The position numbers and the translations under genes are program-made. DNA of 45,042 nucleotides, from NCBI GenBank assembly GCA_024762975.1, contig JANTGJ010000013.1:1-45042 (forward strand). The letters are read 5' to 3'. The DNA is from Candidatus Krumholzibacteriia bacterium (GTDB taxonomy: Bacteria; Krumholzibacteriota; Krumholzibacteriia; LZORAL124-64-63). Positions 1-7,573 of this stretch are shown here, one piece after another. Position 1 is the first letter of the stretch; the number at the start of each line of letters is the position of its first letter. The notes under the pieces were generated by a model. The model did no database searches. It was not told where the DNA came from and saw only the letters and a program-made list of their open reading frames with translations.

Positions 1-2075
1 TTCCCGAACGCCTGACCGAGGAGCAGCGGGTTGAGGATGACCTGGCCGGCCTCGGCAAGTTGGCCAAACAGCCCGAAGCGAATATCGTCAAACTGCCGAA
101 TATCTCGGCGTCGATTCTCCAGTTGCAGGCCGCGATTGCCGAACTGCAGAGGAACGGCTACGACATTCCCGACTTTCCCGAAGACCCCCAGACGGACGAG
201 GAACGAGTTCTGCGCGACCGCTTCGCCAAACTGTTGGGCTCGGCCGTCAATCCGGTTCTGCGCGAGGGAAACGCCGATCGCCGGGCGGCGGCCGCGGTGA
301 AACGATTCGCCCAGAAAAACCCGCATCGGATGATGAAACCGTGGCCCGATTCCGGTTCCCTGTGCCGGGTCGCCTACATGGAAGAAGGCGATTTTTTCGG
401 AACCGAGGTCGCCTGCACCCTCGAGTCCGCCACCGACTCGCGAATCGAATTCGTCTCCAGCAGCGGCGAAACCACCGTCCTGAAAAGCAGCCTTCCCCTG
501 CTGGACGGCGAAGTTATCGATGCGTCGGTGATGAATGTCGCGAAATTGCGCGCCTTCTACGCCGCGACGATGGCCGAAGCGAAAGAGAAGAACGTACTGC
601 TTTCGCTGCACCTGAAGGCCACGATGATGAAAATCTCCGATCCGGTGATCTTCGGACACTGCGTCTCGGTGTACTTTGCCGCAGCGCTGGACAAGCACGC
701 CGAAGCTCTGGCTTCGGTCGGCGCCGACGTGAACAACGGCCTGCAGGGCGTACTGGACAAGCTCGACGAGTTGCCGGCCGAAAAGAAAGCCGAAATCGAA
801 GCCGATATCGCCGCCTGCTACGAGACACAGCCGCAACTGGCGATGGTCGACTCGCGGAAGGGCAAGACCAACCTGCACGTGCCGAACGACGTGATCGTCG
901 ATGCCTCGATGCCGAACGTCGTACGCGACGGCGGCAGGATGTGGAACCGGGACGACCAGCTGCAGGACACCATCGCCATGGTGCCGGACCGCTGTTACGC
1001 GACGATGTATCAGACGGTGATCGCCGACTGCCAGCGCAACGGGCAGTTCGACCCGGCCACGATGGGTACCGTCGCCAACATCGGGTTGATGGCCAAGAAG
1101 GCCGAGGAATACGGCTCGCACGACAAGACCTTCTTCGCCCCCGGGGCAGGAACCGTCCGCGTCGTGGGCGCCGACGGCAAGGTGCTGCTCGAGCGTTCCG
1201 TCGAAGCCGGTGACATCTTCCGCGCCTGCCAGACCAAGGACGAAGCGATTCGCGACTGGGTCAAGCTGGCCGTCACGCGGGCGAAAGCCACCGGCTGGCC
1301 GACCGTGTTCTGGCTGAACGAGGAACGCGGCCACGATGCACAGTTGATCAAGCTGGTCGAAAAGTACCTGCCGGATCACGATACGACCGGCCTGGAGATG
1401 CACATCATGAAGCCCGATGACGCGATGAAGTTCACGATCGAGCGAGTGCGCCGCGGCGAGAACACGAATGCGGTGACCGGCAATGTGATGCGTGATTATC
1501 TGACCGATCTGTTCCCCATTCTCGAGCTGGGCACCAGCGCGCGGATGCTTTCGATCGTACCGCTGCTGAACGGCGGTGGCCTGTTCGAAACCGGTGCCGG
1601 TGGTTCGGCGCCGAAGCACGTGCAACAGTTCCAGTCCGAGGGCCACTTGCGCTGGGACTCGCTGGGCGAATACTGCGCATTGGTCCCTTCGCTGGAGCTG
1701 GTCGCCTCTCGAACCGGCAATGCCAAGGCCCAGTTGCTGGCCGAAACGTTGGATGAAGCTATCGGCAACTATCTCGAGCAGGAACGTGCTCCTTCGCGGA
1801 AAGTGAATGAAATCGACAACCGCGGCAGCACTTTCTACCTGGGCCTGTACTGGGCCCAGGCGCTGGCGGCACAGAGCCGCGATGCGGACCTGGCCGCTCG
1901 TTTCTCGCCGGTCGCCGAGCAGTTGGCGGCCGCCGAAGAAAAGATCACCGGGGAACTGCTTGCCGCCCAGGGCAGCGCAGTGGATCTCGGCGGGTACTAC
2001 CTGCCTGACCCGGCCCGCACCGAGGCGGCGATGCGGCCGAGTGCGACGTTGAATTCGATCATCGACGCGCTGTAG
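1..2075 (+). CDS. icd: Monomeric NADP-dependent isocitrate dehydrogenase, 5' truncated
   Basis: Catalyses oxidative decarboxylation of isocitrate to 2-oxoglutarate in the TCA cycle, in the cytoplasm. The frame is open to the window edge (first full codon at position 3, reading [10 protein letters not shown]), so the N-terminus lies outside. The TTG at 60 is an internal Leu codon, not a start. About 690 residues are visible against roughly 740 for the monomeric family. Recognition rests on long conserved blocks: [14 protein letters not shown] near the visible N-terminus, then [19 protein letters not shown] and [19 protein letters not shown] in the C-terminal half, which belong to the monomeric type and not to the smaller dimeric enzyme. 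The gene is followed at once by a strong hairpin terminator, so it is probably the last or only gene of its transcript. Identification is very secure; only the cofactor preference (NADP, as is usual for the family) is inferred. Confidence 0.96.
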   Translation, partial: PERLTEEQRVEDDLAGLGKLAKQPEANIVKLPNISASILQLQAAIAELQRNGYDIPDFPEDPQTDEERVLRDRFAKLLGSAVNPVLREGNADRRAAAAVKRFAQKNPHRMMKPWPDSGSLCRVAYMEEGDFFGTEVACTLESATDSRIEFVSSSGETTVLKSSLPLLDGEVIDASVMNVAKLRAFYAATMAEAKEKNVLLSLHLKATMMKISDPVIFGHCVSVYFAAALDKHAEALASVGADVNNGLQGVLDKLDELPAEKKAEIEADIAACYETQPQLAMVDSRKGKTNLHVPNDVIVDASMPNVVRDGGRMWNRDDQLQDTIAMVPDRCYATMYQTVIADCQRNGQFDPATMGTVANIGLMAKKAEEYGSHDKTFFAPGAGTVRVVGADGKVLLERSVEAGDIFRACQTKDEAIRDWVKLAVTRAKATGWPTVFWLNEERGHDAQLIKLVEKYLPDHDTTGLEMHIMKPDDAMKFTIERVRRGENTNAVTGNVMRDYLTDLFPILELGTSARMLSIVPLLNGGGLFETGAGGSAPKHVQQFQSEGHLRWDSLGEYCALVPSLELVASRTGNAKAQLLAETLDEAIGNYLEQERAPSRKVNEIDNRGSTFYLGLYWAQALAAQSRDADLAARFSPVAEQLAAAEEKITGELLAAQGSAVDLGGYYLPDPARTEAAMRPSATLNSIIDAL

Positions 2076-2090
2076 TTCGATTCGCAAACG

Positions 2091-2122
2091 AGCCCCGGAA
2101 TCGACCGATTCCGGGGCTTTTT
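2091..2122 (+). terminator. Rho-independent terminator after icd
   Basis: A near-perfect inverted repeat (AGCCCCGGAATCG at 2091-2103 against CGATTCCGGGGCT at 2106-2118) is followed by a run of T (2118-2122). It sits 15 nt after the icd stop codon, on the same strand. Confidence 0.9.
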
Positions 2123-2215
2123 CATTCTCTCCCAGCTGCCCGGACTTGCCGCTCCACCGCTTTCGTCATTGTGTTCCTGTAGCGATTCCGTTCCTGTCCC
2201 GGACTGGAGATTTCC

Positions 2216-3481
2216 ATGATTCGCTTCACACTGGCGGCGATCGTCCTGCTTCTGCTCGCGGTAGCCGGCTGCTCCGATTCCCCCGAATCGACGCCGCTGA
2301 CGCCGAAACCCGACTCCGATCCGGTTCCGACGCTCGACGCGCCCGGGCTACAGGCCCTGGCCCCCTATTCCCCCGGAGATCAGATCACGTTGCAATGGAC
2401 CGATCCGGCGAAAGAAGGAACGCATGAATACCTCGCCCAGCGTTCCGCCGATCCCGGATTCACCGACGGGATCACCTCCACGGACTGGACATCGAGCACG
2501 AGCGTTGTGTTTGCGGACCTGCCCGAGGGAATCGAGCAGCACTTCCGCGTGATGGCGCGCGACGCCGACGACGCGATCTCCGACTGGTCGGCGATCGTAC
2601 GGACGACACCGGACGCCTCACCTCCGCAATCCCGTCTGCTGGATCTGGCCGAAGAGCAGTACTCGCTGCGCTTCCAGGTTGCGTTCGAAGCTGAGGATTC
2701 CGGCGCCGGCGTGGTCGAAACCGAGCTCTGGGTGCGGCACGAGGAAGACCGGGAGTTCGAGAGGATCGGTACTTTCGAAAACAGCCCAGCCACCTTCGTG
2801 GCTGTCAAGAGCGGTCGCTACGAATTGCGGACCCTTGCCCGCGATGGCGTCGGCAACGCGGAAATCAAGCCGACGGTGGATGGCTGGACAATCGTGCCCG
2901 AACCGATCATCCTGACCGACCGCAACGGCAAGGAATGGGATATCACCAATGCGGCTCTACGATACGGAATGGCCGCTTTTCGCTGGGGTCACGGCATCGG
3001 ACAACATTCGATTCCGCCGGTGATCGCGCCCCGCCTCCTGGCGCCGAACGAACCCGGCTACCCGGAAGACGACGAGCGCTTCGAGGTTCTCGGAGTCGCC
3101 ATCAACGGCGAGGCACACGCCTACCGCATGGGGGACCTGCCGAACCGGGAGGTGGTGGACGATGTGGTCGGCAACGTGCCGGTTGCCGTCGCCTACTGAC
3201 CGCTTTGCGATTTCGCCGTAGTGTACGGCAGAACCCACGAAAACGGACAGGTACTGACGTTGGCCGCCAGCGGTTGGACCGTAGACGATCTCTTCGTTCT
3301 GTACGATTACGAGACCGAGAGTATGTGGTTCTCTTCCTTCGGCGGGGACGGAGTCAGCAACCTGACCTGCGTCGCCGGCGAGTTGCAGGATACGATGCTG
3401 CTGGGCGTGCCGTGGGATCGCACGGAATGGCGATTCTGGCAACAGGCCAACGGCCCTTCGCTGTTGATGGCCACCAAATAG
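2216..3481 (+). CDS. DUF3179-family exported lipoprotein, candidate selenoprotein (in-frame TGA at codon 328)
   Basis: A 421-residue protein read through one in-frame TGA. Residues 1-19 are a lipoprotein signal with lipobox AVAGC (Cys19). Residues about 50-135 look like a fibronectin III domain, 140-225 like a second beta-sandwich domain, and about 230-421 match the DUF3179 family, whose function is unknown. DUF3179 members normally have a YCPLC motif; here the sequence is AY-TGA-PLC, so the TGA sits exactly at the first Cys and gives U328-x-x-C331 if read as selenocysteine. The frame continues without error for 93 more codons with family-like sequence (GQVLTLAASGWTVDDLFVLYD, ESMWFSS). A hairpin fitting the bacterial SECIS pattern follows the TGA. 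The start is ATG 2216 with GGAG 7-10 nt upstream. A nonsense mutation or sequencing error is the alternative, but the exact Cys position and the hairpin favour Sec. No sel genes are in the window. Confidence 0.8.
3197..3199 (+). other. In-frame TGA, proposed selenocysteine codon
   Basis: TGA at codon 328 of the DUF3179 lipoprotein, between Tyr327 and Pro329. It replaces the first Cys of the family's CPLC motif. The next base is C (UGAC), a weak termination context. Downstream sequence stays in the same frame until TAG at 3479. Confidence 0.78.
3211..3233 (+). promoter_or_regulatory. Candidate bacterial SECIS element
   Basis: The perfect 6-bp stem GCCGTA (3215-3220) / TACGGC (3224-3229) encloses a 3-nt loop GTG (3221-3223). 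After one C-A mismatch the stem continues with three further pairs (TTT 3211-3213 with GAA 3231-3233, one of them G-U). The first loop base is G, 22 nt after the TGA. From memory, the bSECIS consensus asks for a 3-14 nt apical loop with a G in its first two positions, 16-37 nt from the UGA; this hairpin fits. The stem lies within coding sequence, as bacterial SECIS elements do. Confidence 0.68.
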
Positions 3482-3482
3482 A

Positions 3483-3511
3483 TCGCCTCCCCGGTCCGGC
3501 CGGGGAGGCGA
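3483..3511. terminator. Hairpin between convergent genes
   Basis: A 12-bp perfect stem (TCGCCTCCCCGG 3483-3494 with CCGGGGAGGCGA 3500-3511) and 5-nt loop begin one base after the DUF3179 stop codon. They lie between that gene and the convergent exported-protein gene. There is no clear T-run on either strand, so termination is inferred from position and stem strength. Confidence 0.6.
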
Positions 3512-3531
3512 CTAACCGTATCAATCATCAC

Positions 3532-4308
3532 TCAGGGCATCTTCCAGGTCACCGTCAGTGGTTCGATCGTGTCCGCCGGGAAATATCGCTGGGACAGGAG
3601 GATCACGCGGCCCTCGATATCCACCGGACGGCAGCCGCGATAGGCCTCCACCAGTTCCGCTCCCCGGGGCAATTCGATCTTGCGCGTCAGGTAACGGTCC
3701 TCGTTGAATCCCACGTTGAAAGTGTAGGACCAGATCCCGTTCACCTGCTTCGCGTGGCCCGTGCGGATCGTTCGCAGTGTCAGGCCCAGCGATTCCTTCA
3801 TCGCCACCGGCACGACGAAGTCCACCTCCACGCGAAAGGTGCCGTCCCGTTTCGGGACGATCCTGACCGGCAACTCGTTGTTGTAGGCGTCGTAGACTTT
3901 CATCGAGCGGAGTTGCTCTTCTTCCCAGGCCGCCGCGCCCCAGTCCGTACCCGTCAGGGTGATCGCACTGTCGTTGGTGATCTCGTTGTGCGACCAGACC
4001 TCGACATCGCCATCCGGCAGCACCTTCTCGTAGAAGCTGGTAAAAATCAGGCGGCCGCTGCCGTCGACCGATTCGGGAATACCGCGCTGTCCGTCGACGG
4101 TGACGAGCTGACTTTCGGGGAATCCGTAGTAGTAGTTTTCGCCCTGCAGCAGATAGCGTGCCTCACTGATGCGGCGCAGGTAGCCGTCCAGCGGCTCGTC
4201 ATGGCCCTGCAGCAGGACGCTCACCGGTTCTGCGGCTACGATCGGCCCGGTCATCCCGAGCGCGAAGAGAATCACGAGGCTCGCGAGGTGGCTCTTTCGA
4301 TTCTTCAT
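3532..4308 (-). CDS. Exported protein of unknown function, third gene of the first ECF sigma operon
   Basis: A 258-residue protein with an N-terminal signal peptide (KNRKS basic start, hydrophobic LASLVILFALGM, cleavage probably after IVAA near residue 26). The mature part is rich in beta-strand-like sequence with no motif I recognise. It has a GENYYYGFPESQ segment, a WGAAAWEEEQLRSMKVYDA segment, and near its C-terminus a single Cys (GCRPVDIEGRV). The start ATG at 4308 has GAGGAG 8-13 nt upstream. It lies 13 nt after the anti-sigma factor gene on the same strand, so it is probably co-transcribed with the sigma/anti-sigma pair. It may act in the envelope response those genes control; that is inference from position only. 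It ends facing the DUF3179 gene. Confidence 0.85.
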   Translation of the reverse strand: MKNRKSHLASLVILFALGMTGPIVAAEPVSVLLQGHDEPLDGYLRRISEARYLLQGENYYYGFPESQLVTVDGQRGIPESVDGSGRLIFTSFYEKVLPDGDVEVWSHNEITNDSAITLTGTDWGAAAWEEEQLRSMKVYDAYNNELPVRIVPKRDGTFRVEVDFVVPVAMKESLGLTLRTIRTGHAKQVNGIWSYTFNVGFNEDRYLTRKIELPRGAELVEAYRGCRPVDIEGRVILLSQRYFPADTIEPLTVTWKMP

Positions 4309-4321
4309 GACAACATCTCCT

Positions 4322-4834
4322 CTAGATCAGACGCCCGGACAACGTGATCCGGGCGGTGGATACGGTTTCGTCGGGACTCGTTACCGCGCGGGGTCCGAGT
4401 TCGACCACGGGTGCAGAGGTCCGGAATGAATCATCCTCGGGCGTGCGGGCCGGCGCGAACCAGTTCACGAACAGGATCACGGCGATCGCGGCAACCACCG
4501 CCGGCACCAACTTCCAGGGTTGGGCGAAGTCCCGTTTCAGCGACCACCAGACGACCTTCCATTGCTGCTTCCAGCCGAGCCGCGGGTTTCTCGCCATGCC
4601 GCCGGCACGCTCGGGCACCCCTACCAGATCGCCCAGGATCTCCGAGCGCAGGTCCGGCGGCAGTTCGTGATCCAGGTGACGTCGCAGGGCGCGGTCCCAG
4701 AATCGATCCTGTTCGATCAGCGCCGCACACTCCTCGCACTCGGCCAGGTGCAGCCCGACCTCGCGGCGGCGGCGGTCACCGGCCTCTCCGTCCAGGAACT
4801 CCCGCATCTGTTGGCGGCATTCATCACAACGCAT
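4322..4834 (-). CDS. Zinc-finger anti-sigma factor, membrane-anchored
   Basis: A 170-residue protein. The N-terminal cytoplasmic part has the zinc-binding anti-sigma signature H29-x3-C33-x2-C36, with additional cysteines C3 and C6 (CDEC), as in zf-HC2 proteins. One membrane helix follows at about 108-126 (LVPAVVAAIAVILFVNWF). A short C-terminal tail of about 45 residues would lie in the periplasm. Its start overlaps the end of the ECF sigma gene by 11 nt, which indicates translational coupling. By family knowledge it should bind and hold the cognate sigma factor at the membrane until a signal releases it; the signal is not evident from sequence. An exported protein gene follows 13 nt downstream. 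Confidence 0.88.
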   Translation of the reverse strand: MRCDECRQQMREFLDGEAGDRRRREVGLHLAECEECAALIEQDRFWDRALRRHLDHELPPDLRSEILGDLVGVPERAGGMARNPRLGWKQQWKVVWWSLKRDFAQPWKLVPAVVAAIAVILFVNWFAPARTPEDDSFRTSAPVVELGPRAVTSPDETVSTARITLSGRLI

Positions 4835-5369
4835 GGCCCAACCTCTCCAGATCCTCCCGCAGGGCGCGCGCGGCGTGATGCTTGCGCGATGCCACGGTCC
4901 CGGCGGGTATGCCCATCACCTCGGCGATCTGCTCGTACTTCATGCCCTCGATCGCGGAAAGCAGGAAAACCGAACGCTGGTCCTCGGGCAGGCGTTCGAG
5001 CGCCGCCTCGAGATCCGTTCTCAACTCGCTCTGTTCCGTGGATCGCTGCGGGGAAACGGCCACGGCGTCGGCACACCAGGTGCCGGCTGCGTGGCCCGCC
5101 TCGGCTGTGGCGTATTCCCGCTTGCGCTTCTCGTTGCGACGGCGCCGCCATAGCGAGAGGAACGCATTGCGCGCGGTGGTGAACACGTAGGCTTCCGAGG
5201 GCGGCCGGCCCGGCTCCAACTTTCGACGCAACAGCAGGAAGGTCTCGTGGGCCAGCTCCCGAGCCTCATCCTCGTTGCGTGTCAGGTTGCGCAGATAGCG
5301 ATACACCCGATCCAGGTACCGGTCGACCAGCTCGATAAAAGCCCTGTCTGTCGGTGAGGGTGGGGTCAT
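4824..5369 (-). CDS. ECF-family RNA polymerase sigma factor (first cluster)
   Basis: A 181-residue sigma-70 family factor with only regions 2 and 4. Region 2 covers about residues 8-75 (FIELVDRYLDRVYRYLRNLT, then EARELAHETFLLLRRK). Region 4 covers about 122-172, with the helix-turn-helix sequence KYEQIAEVMGIPAGTVASRKH. The linker between them is somewhat long and basic (RRRRNEKRKREYA). It directs RNA polymerase to a small regulon, probably including its own operon. The start ATG 5369 has GGAG 5-8 nt upstream. The operon order is sigma, anti-sigma (11-nt overlap), exported protein. The family call is secure; the ECF subgroup and regulon cannot be told from this window. Confidence 0.93.
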   Translation of the reverse strand: MTPPSPTDRAFIELVDRYLDRVYRYLRNLTRNEDEARELAHETFLLLRRKLEPGRPPSEAYVFTTARNAFLSLWRRRRNEKRKREYATAEAGHAAGTWCADAVAVSPQRSTEQSELRTDLEAALERLPEDQRSVFLLSAIEGMKYEQIAEVMGIPAGTVASRKHHAARALREDLERLGHAL

Positions 5370-5421
5370 CGCTCCGCTTCGCCCTTCATCTGCCGACGCG
5401 GCTCATTCCGCGTTCAGGGGG

Positions 5422-5450
5422 GTAGACGTTTGTCGGCAAAGATTCTTCAA
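5422..5450 (-). promoter_or_regulatory. Possible promoter of the first ECF operon
   Basis: On the reverse strand, TTGAAG (5445-5450) is separated by 17 nt from GTCTAC (5422-5427), 53 nt upstream of the ECF start codon. The -35 is fair and the -10 poor for a housekeeping factor; it might instead be an ECF-type promoter. Weak call. Confidence 0.25.
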
Positions 5451-5490
5451 CACTTTTTGAGATTTGTCTCTCGAAGGGTGAGAAATACGA

Positions 5491-5517
5491 AGAGGCCGCG
5501 CCAACGGCGCGACCTCT
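5491..5517 (-). terminator. Hairpin after the small lipoprotein gene
   Basis: An inverted repeat AGAGGCCGCGCC / GGCGCGACCTCT with a 3-nt loop and one non-Watson-Crick pair lies 21 nt beyond the stop of the reverse-strand lipoprotein gene. On that strand it is followed by the T-rich TCGTATTTCTC. Likely terminator. Confidence 0.6.
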
Positions 5518-5538
5518 GGGAGCACGGGCAAGGGTGTT

Positions 5539-5946
5539 CTACGGGGACTCGACGCGGAAGTTCACGGTCCCGCTGTAGTCGGTCAGAATGATCCGGATCG
5601 TCCAGCCGCTGCCGGTGCCCGAATCGGTTTCGAAGGTTCCGTTGGCCGCCAGATCCCGTTCGTACACGACCGAGTCCCCGGCATCGAGGATGCGCAAGGT
5701 GGCGCGCCCTTGATCAACCGTCGTGGCCTGGTTGACGTTCGCGATCGCGCCCTCGCTGGACCAGGCGTAGTCCCGCGTCAGGGACACGCCCTGTACGCCG
5801 GTTGCCTGCAATTCGAAGGTTCCTGCCTCATTGCTGACTTCGGGTTCATAGGGCGAAAACGGATCATCGCTGCAGCCAGCTACAGCCAGGAGCAGAATGG
5901 TGCTGAGCATCAGGACGGACCCGATTCGTACACTCGATATGGTCAT
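5539..5946 (-). CDS. Small lipoprotein of unknown function
   Basis: A 135-residue protein. It has a clear lipoprotein signal: hydrophobic VLMLSTILLLAVAG followed by Cys25 (lipobox AVAGC), then SDDPFSPYEPE, a typical flexible start. The mature part is about 110 residues, predicted all-beta, with TFELQATGV near its start and GWTIRIILTDYSGTVNFRVE at the C-terminus, which resembles a small beta-sandwich. No family is recognised. The start ATG 5946 has an excellent ribosome-binding site, AAGGAGAT, 6 nt upstream. The gene is monocistronic: a hairpin follows it, and the MFS transporter gene upstream is divergent. Confidence 0.85.
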   Translation of the reverse strand: MTISSVRIGSVLMLSTILLLAVAGCSDDPFSPYEPEVSNEAGTFELQATGVQGVSLTRDYAWSSEGAIANVNQATTVDQGRATLRILDAGDSVVYERDLAANGTFETDSGTGSGWTIRIILTDYSGTVNFRVESP

Positions 5947-6158
5947 CAGGATCTCCTTTTTTTGTTCGCTCTCCCCTTATTTACTGGATAGTTTCGAATA
6001 TCCACAACCGCAACCCCGGCGCACCAACGATCGCTGTCGCCAGCAACCGCCCGGAGGTGGACCCCGCTCGGTGCTCCACGTCGCCGAACGCAGCCGCGAG
6101 TCTACTCACCACCTGCTGCTTCGATCCGTTCCAAGAACTGCATGGATCTACGGCGTCC

Positions 6159-7409
6159 ATGATCCTATCCTACAGTTCCATGAACACGGGCCACGAGAAA
6201 CACGCGTTTCGCACCCTGCTGATCAGCCGTTCGCTGACCAATCTGGGTGACGTACTGTCCAGCCCCAAGACGGTGCTCACCTGGGTGCTGGGCGCGGTCG
6301 GGGCTCCGGCGGCGATGATCGCCCTGCTGGTACCGATTCGCGAATCACTTTCCATGTTGCCGCAATTGGCCCTGGGTGCGTGGGTACGCCGCCGCCCGCT
6401 GCGCAAACCGATCTGGATGCTGGGCAGCCTGCTACAGGCGCTGGCGGTGACCGGATGTGCCGTCTCCGCGCTGGTTCTGCGCGGCAATGCCGCCGGGCTG
6501 GCGGTGCTGACCTGTGTCACGGTCTTCGCCCTGGCACGTTCCCTGAGCTCGATTGCGAACAAGGACATCCTCGGCAAGACCATTCCCAAGGGTCGGCGGG
6601 GACGACTGACCGGCTGGGGTGCGGGGATCTCGGGAGCTCTGTCCCTGGGCGTAGGTCTCTGGTTTACCGTCGGTGCGCGCAACCACGACGATGTATTCTT
6701 CTACGTGGCCTTGTTGGCCGGCGCCGGTTCGCTGTGGCTGGTCGCGATGGCGGTACTGGCCGGCTTGCCCGAAGAGGCCGGCGAGGTCGCTATCGGCAGG
6801 GGATGGTGGCGCGACACCTGGACCCGCCTGGACCTGCTGCGCAGCGATCCTCCTTTCCGCCGCTTCGTTCTGACGCGCGCACTGCTGATGAGCTCAGCGC
6901 TCAGTTCGCCCTACTACGTTCTGCTCGCCCGACAACACGAGGATGCGGATGCTTCCCGCCTCGGAGCATTCCTGCTCGCCGGAGGTCTGGCCTCGAGTGT
7001 CGCCTCGCCGATCTGGGGCACCCTGGCAGACCGATCGAGCCGCCTGGTGATGGCCCGGGCGGGGCTACTGACCGCTTTGCTGGGGATGGGAATCTTCGCG
7101 ATCGAACGCTGGGCAAGCGGCTGGAATGGTTCGTCCTGGCTCTTCCCGCTGTTCTTTTTCGGTCTGGGCATCGCCCACGCCGGCGTGCGGGCCGGAAGGA
7201 AGGTGTACATCGTGGATCTGGCCGGCGGCGTCCGACGCACCGACTACGTTTCGGTCAGCAATTCGTTGATCGGCGTTCTACTGCTACTGATGGGCGGTCT
7301 GGCCAGTGCGCTGTCCTTCCTGCCCCCCGAATGGACCCTGTTGGGATTGTCGATGGCCGGCCTGCTCGGCTCCGGGTTGGCGGCGAAACTCCCCGAAACG
7401 GACGACTGA
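6159..7409 (+). CDS. Major facilitator superfamily transporter
   Basis: About 416 residues with some 11-12 hydrophobic segments in two halves, as in MFS permeases. The first half contains RTLLISRSLTNLGDVLSSPKTV and a basic loop RRRPLRKPIW; the second half has LADRSSRLVMARAGL, an MFS loop-2/3-like D-R-x-x-R pattern. Substrate unknown. The frame is open further upstream to GTG 6057, but residues coded there are not transporter-like and lack a ribosome-binding site. ATG 6159 (MILSYSS) or ATG 6180 (MNTGHEK) is more likely; neither has a strong Shine-Dalgarno sequence, so the start is uncertain by a few residues. It is transcribed divergently from the small lipoprotein. The following AbgT gene is 164 nt away, so a shared transcript is possible but not shown. 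Confidence 0.85.
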   Translation: MILSYSSMNTGHEKHAFRTLLISRSLTNLGDVLSSPKTVLTWVLGAVGAPAAMIALLVPIRESLSMLPQLALGAWVRRRPLRKPIWMLGSLLQALAVTGCAVSALVLRGNAAGLAVLTCVTVFALARSLSSIANKDILGKTIPKGRRGRLTGWGAGISGALSLGVGLWFTVGARNHDDVFFYVALLAGAGSLWLVAMAVLAGLPEEAGEVAIGRGWWRDTWTRLDLLRSDPPFRRFVLTRALLMSSALSSPYYVLLARQHEDADASRLGAFLLAGGLASSVASPIWGTLADRSSRLVMARAGLLTALLGMGIFAIERWASGWNGSSWLFPLFFFGLGIAHAGVRAGRKVYIVDLAGGVRRTDYVSVSNSLIGVLLLLMGGLASALSFLPPEWTLLGLSMAGLLGSGLAAKLPETDD

Positions 7410-7573
7410 CTTCCGCGGATCCCGCTTCGAGTCAGGGAGAGTCGCGGCGAAGGAGGTGCGGGCCTGGCAGGAACATCCCCTTCAAACTGCCGGCAATGGC
7501 AGCCCAGCCGTACTTGATCTAAAATAGAGATCATCGAATATCCCCATGATTTCCCGAAAGGCCGGAACCACCG

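Noticed and set aside
2216-3199. DUF3179 gene ending at TGA 3197 as a normal stop, or as a pseudogene
   Set aside because: The product would lack the conserved core of the domain, yet the sequence beyond the stop is intact and family-like. A fresh nonsense mutation remains possible but is less likely given the exact Cys position and the hairpin.
3221-3481. Separate small gene starting at GTG 3221
   Set aside because: No ribosome-binding site, and the sequence from 3200 on is the direct continuation of the DUF3179 domain in the same frame; better read as one gene through the TGA.
2935-4347. Long forward open frame over the DUF3179 3' part and the antisense of the exported protein gene
   Set aside because: Arg/Gly-rich composition and no domain; it is a high-GC shadow of the real genes.
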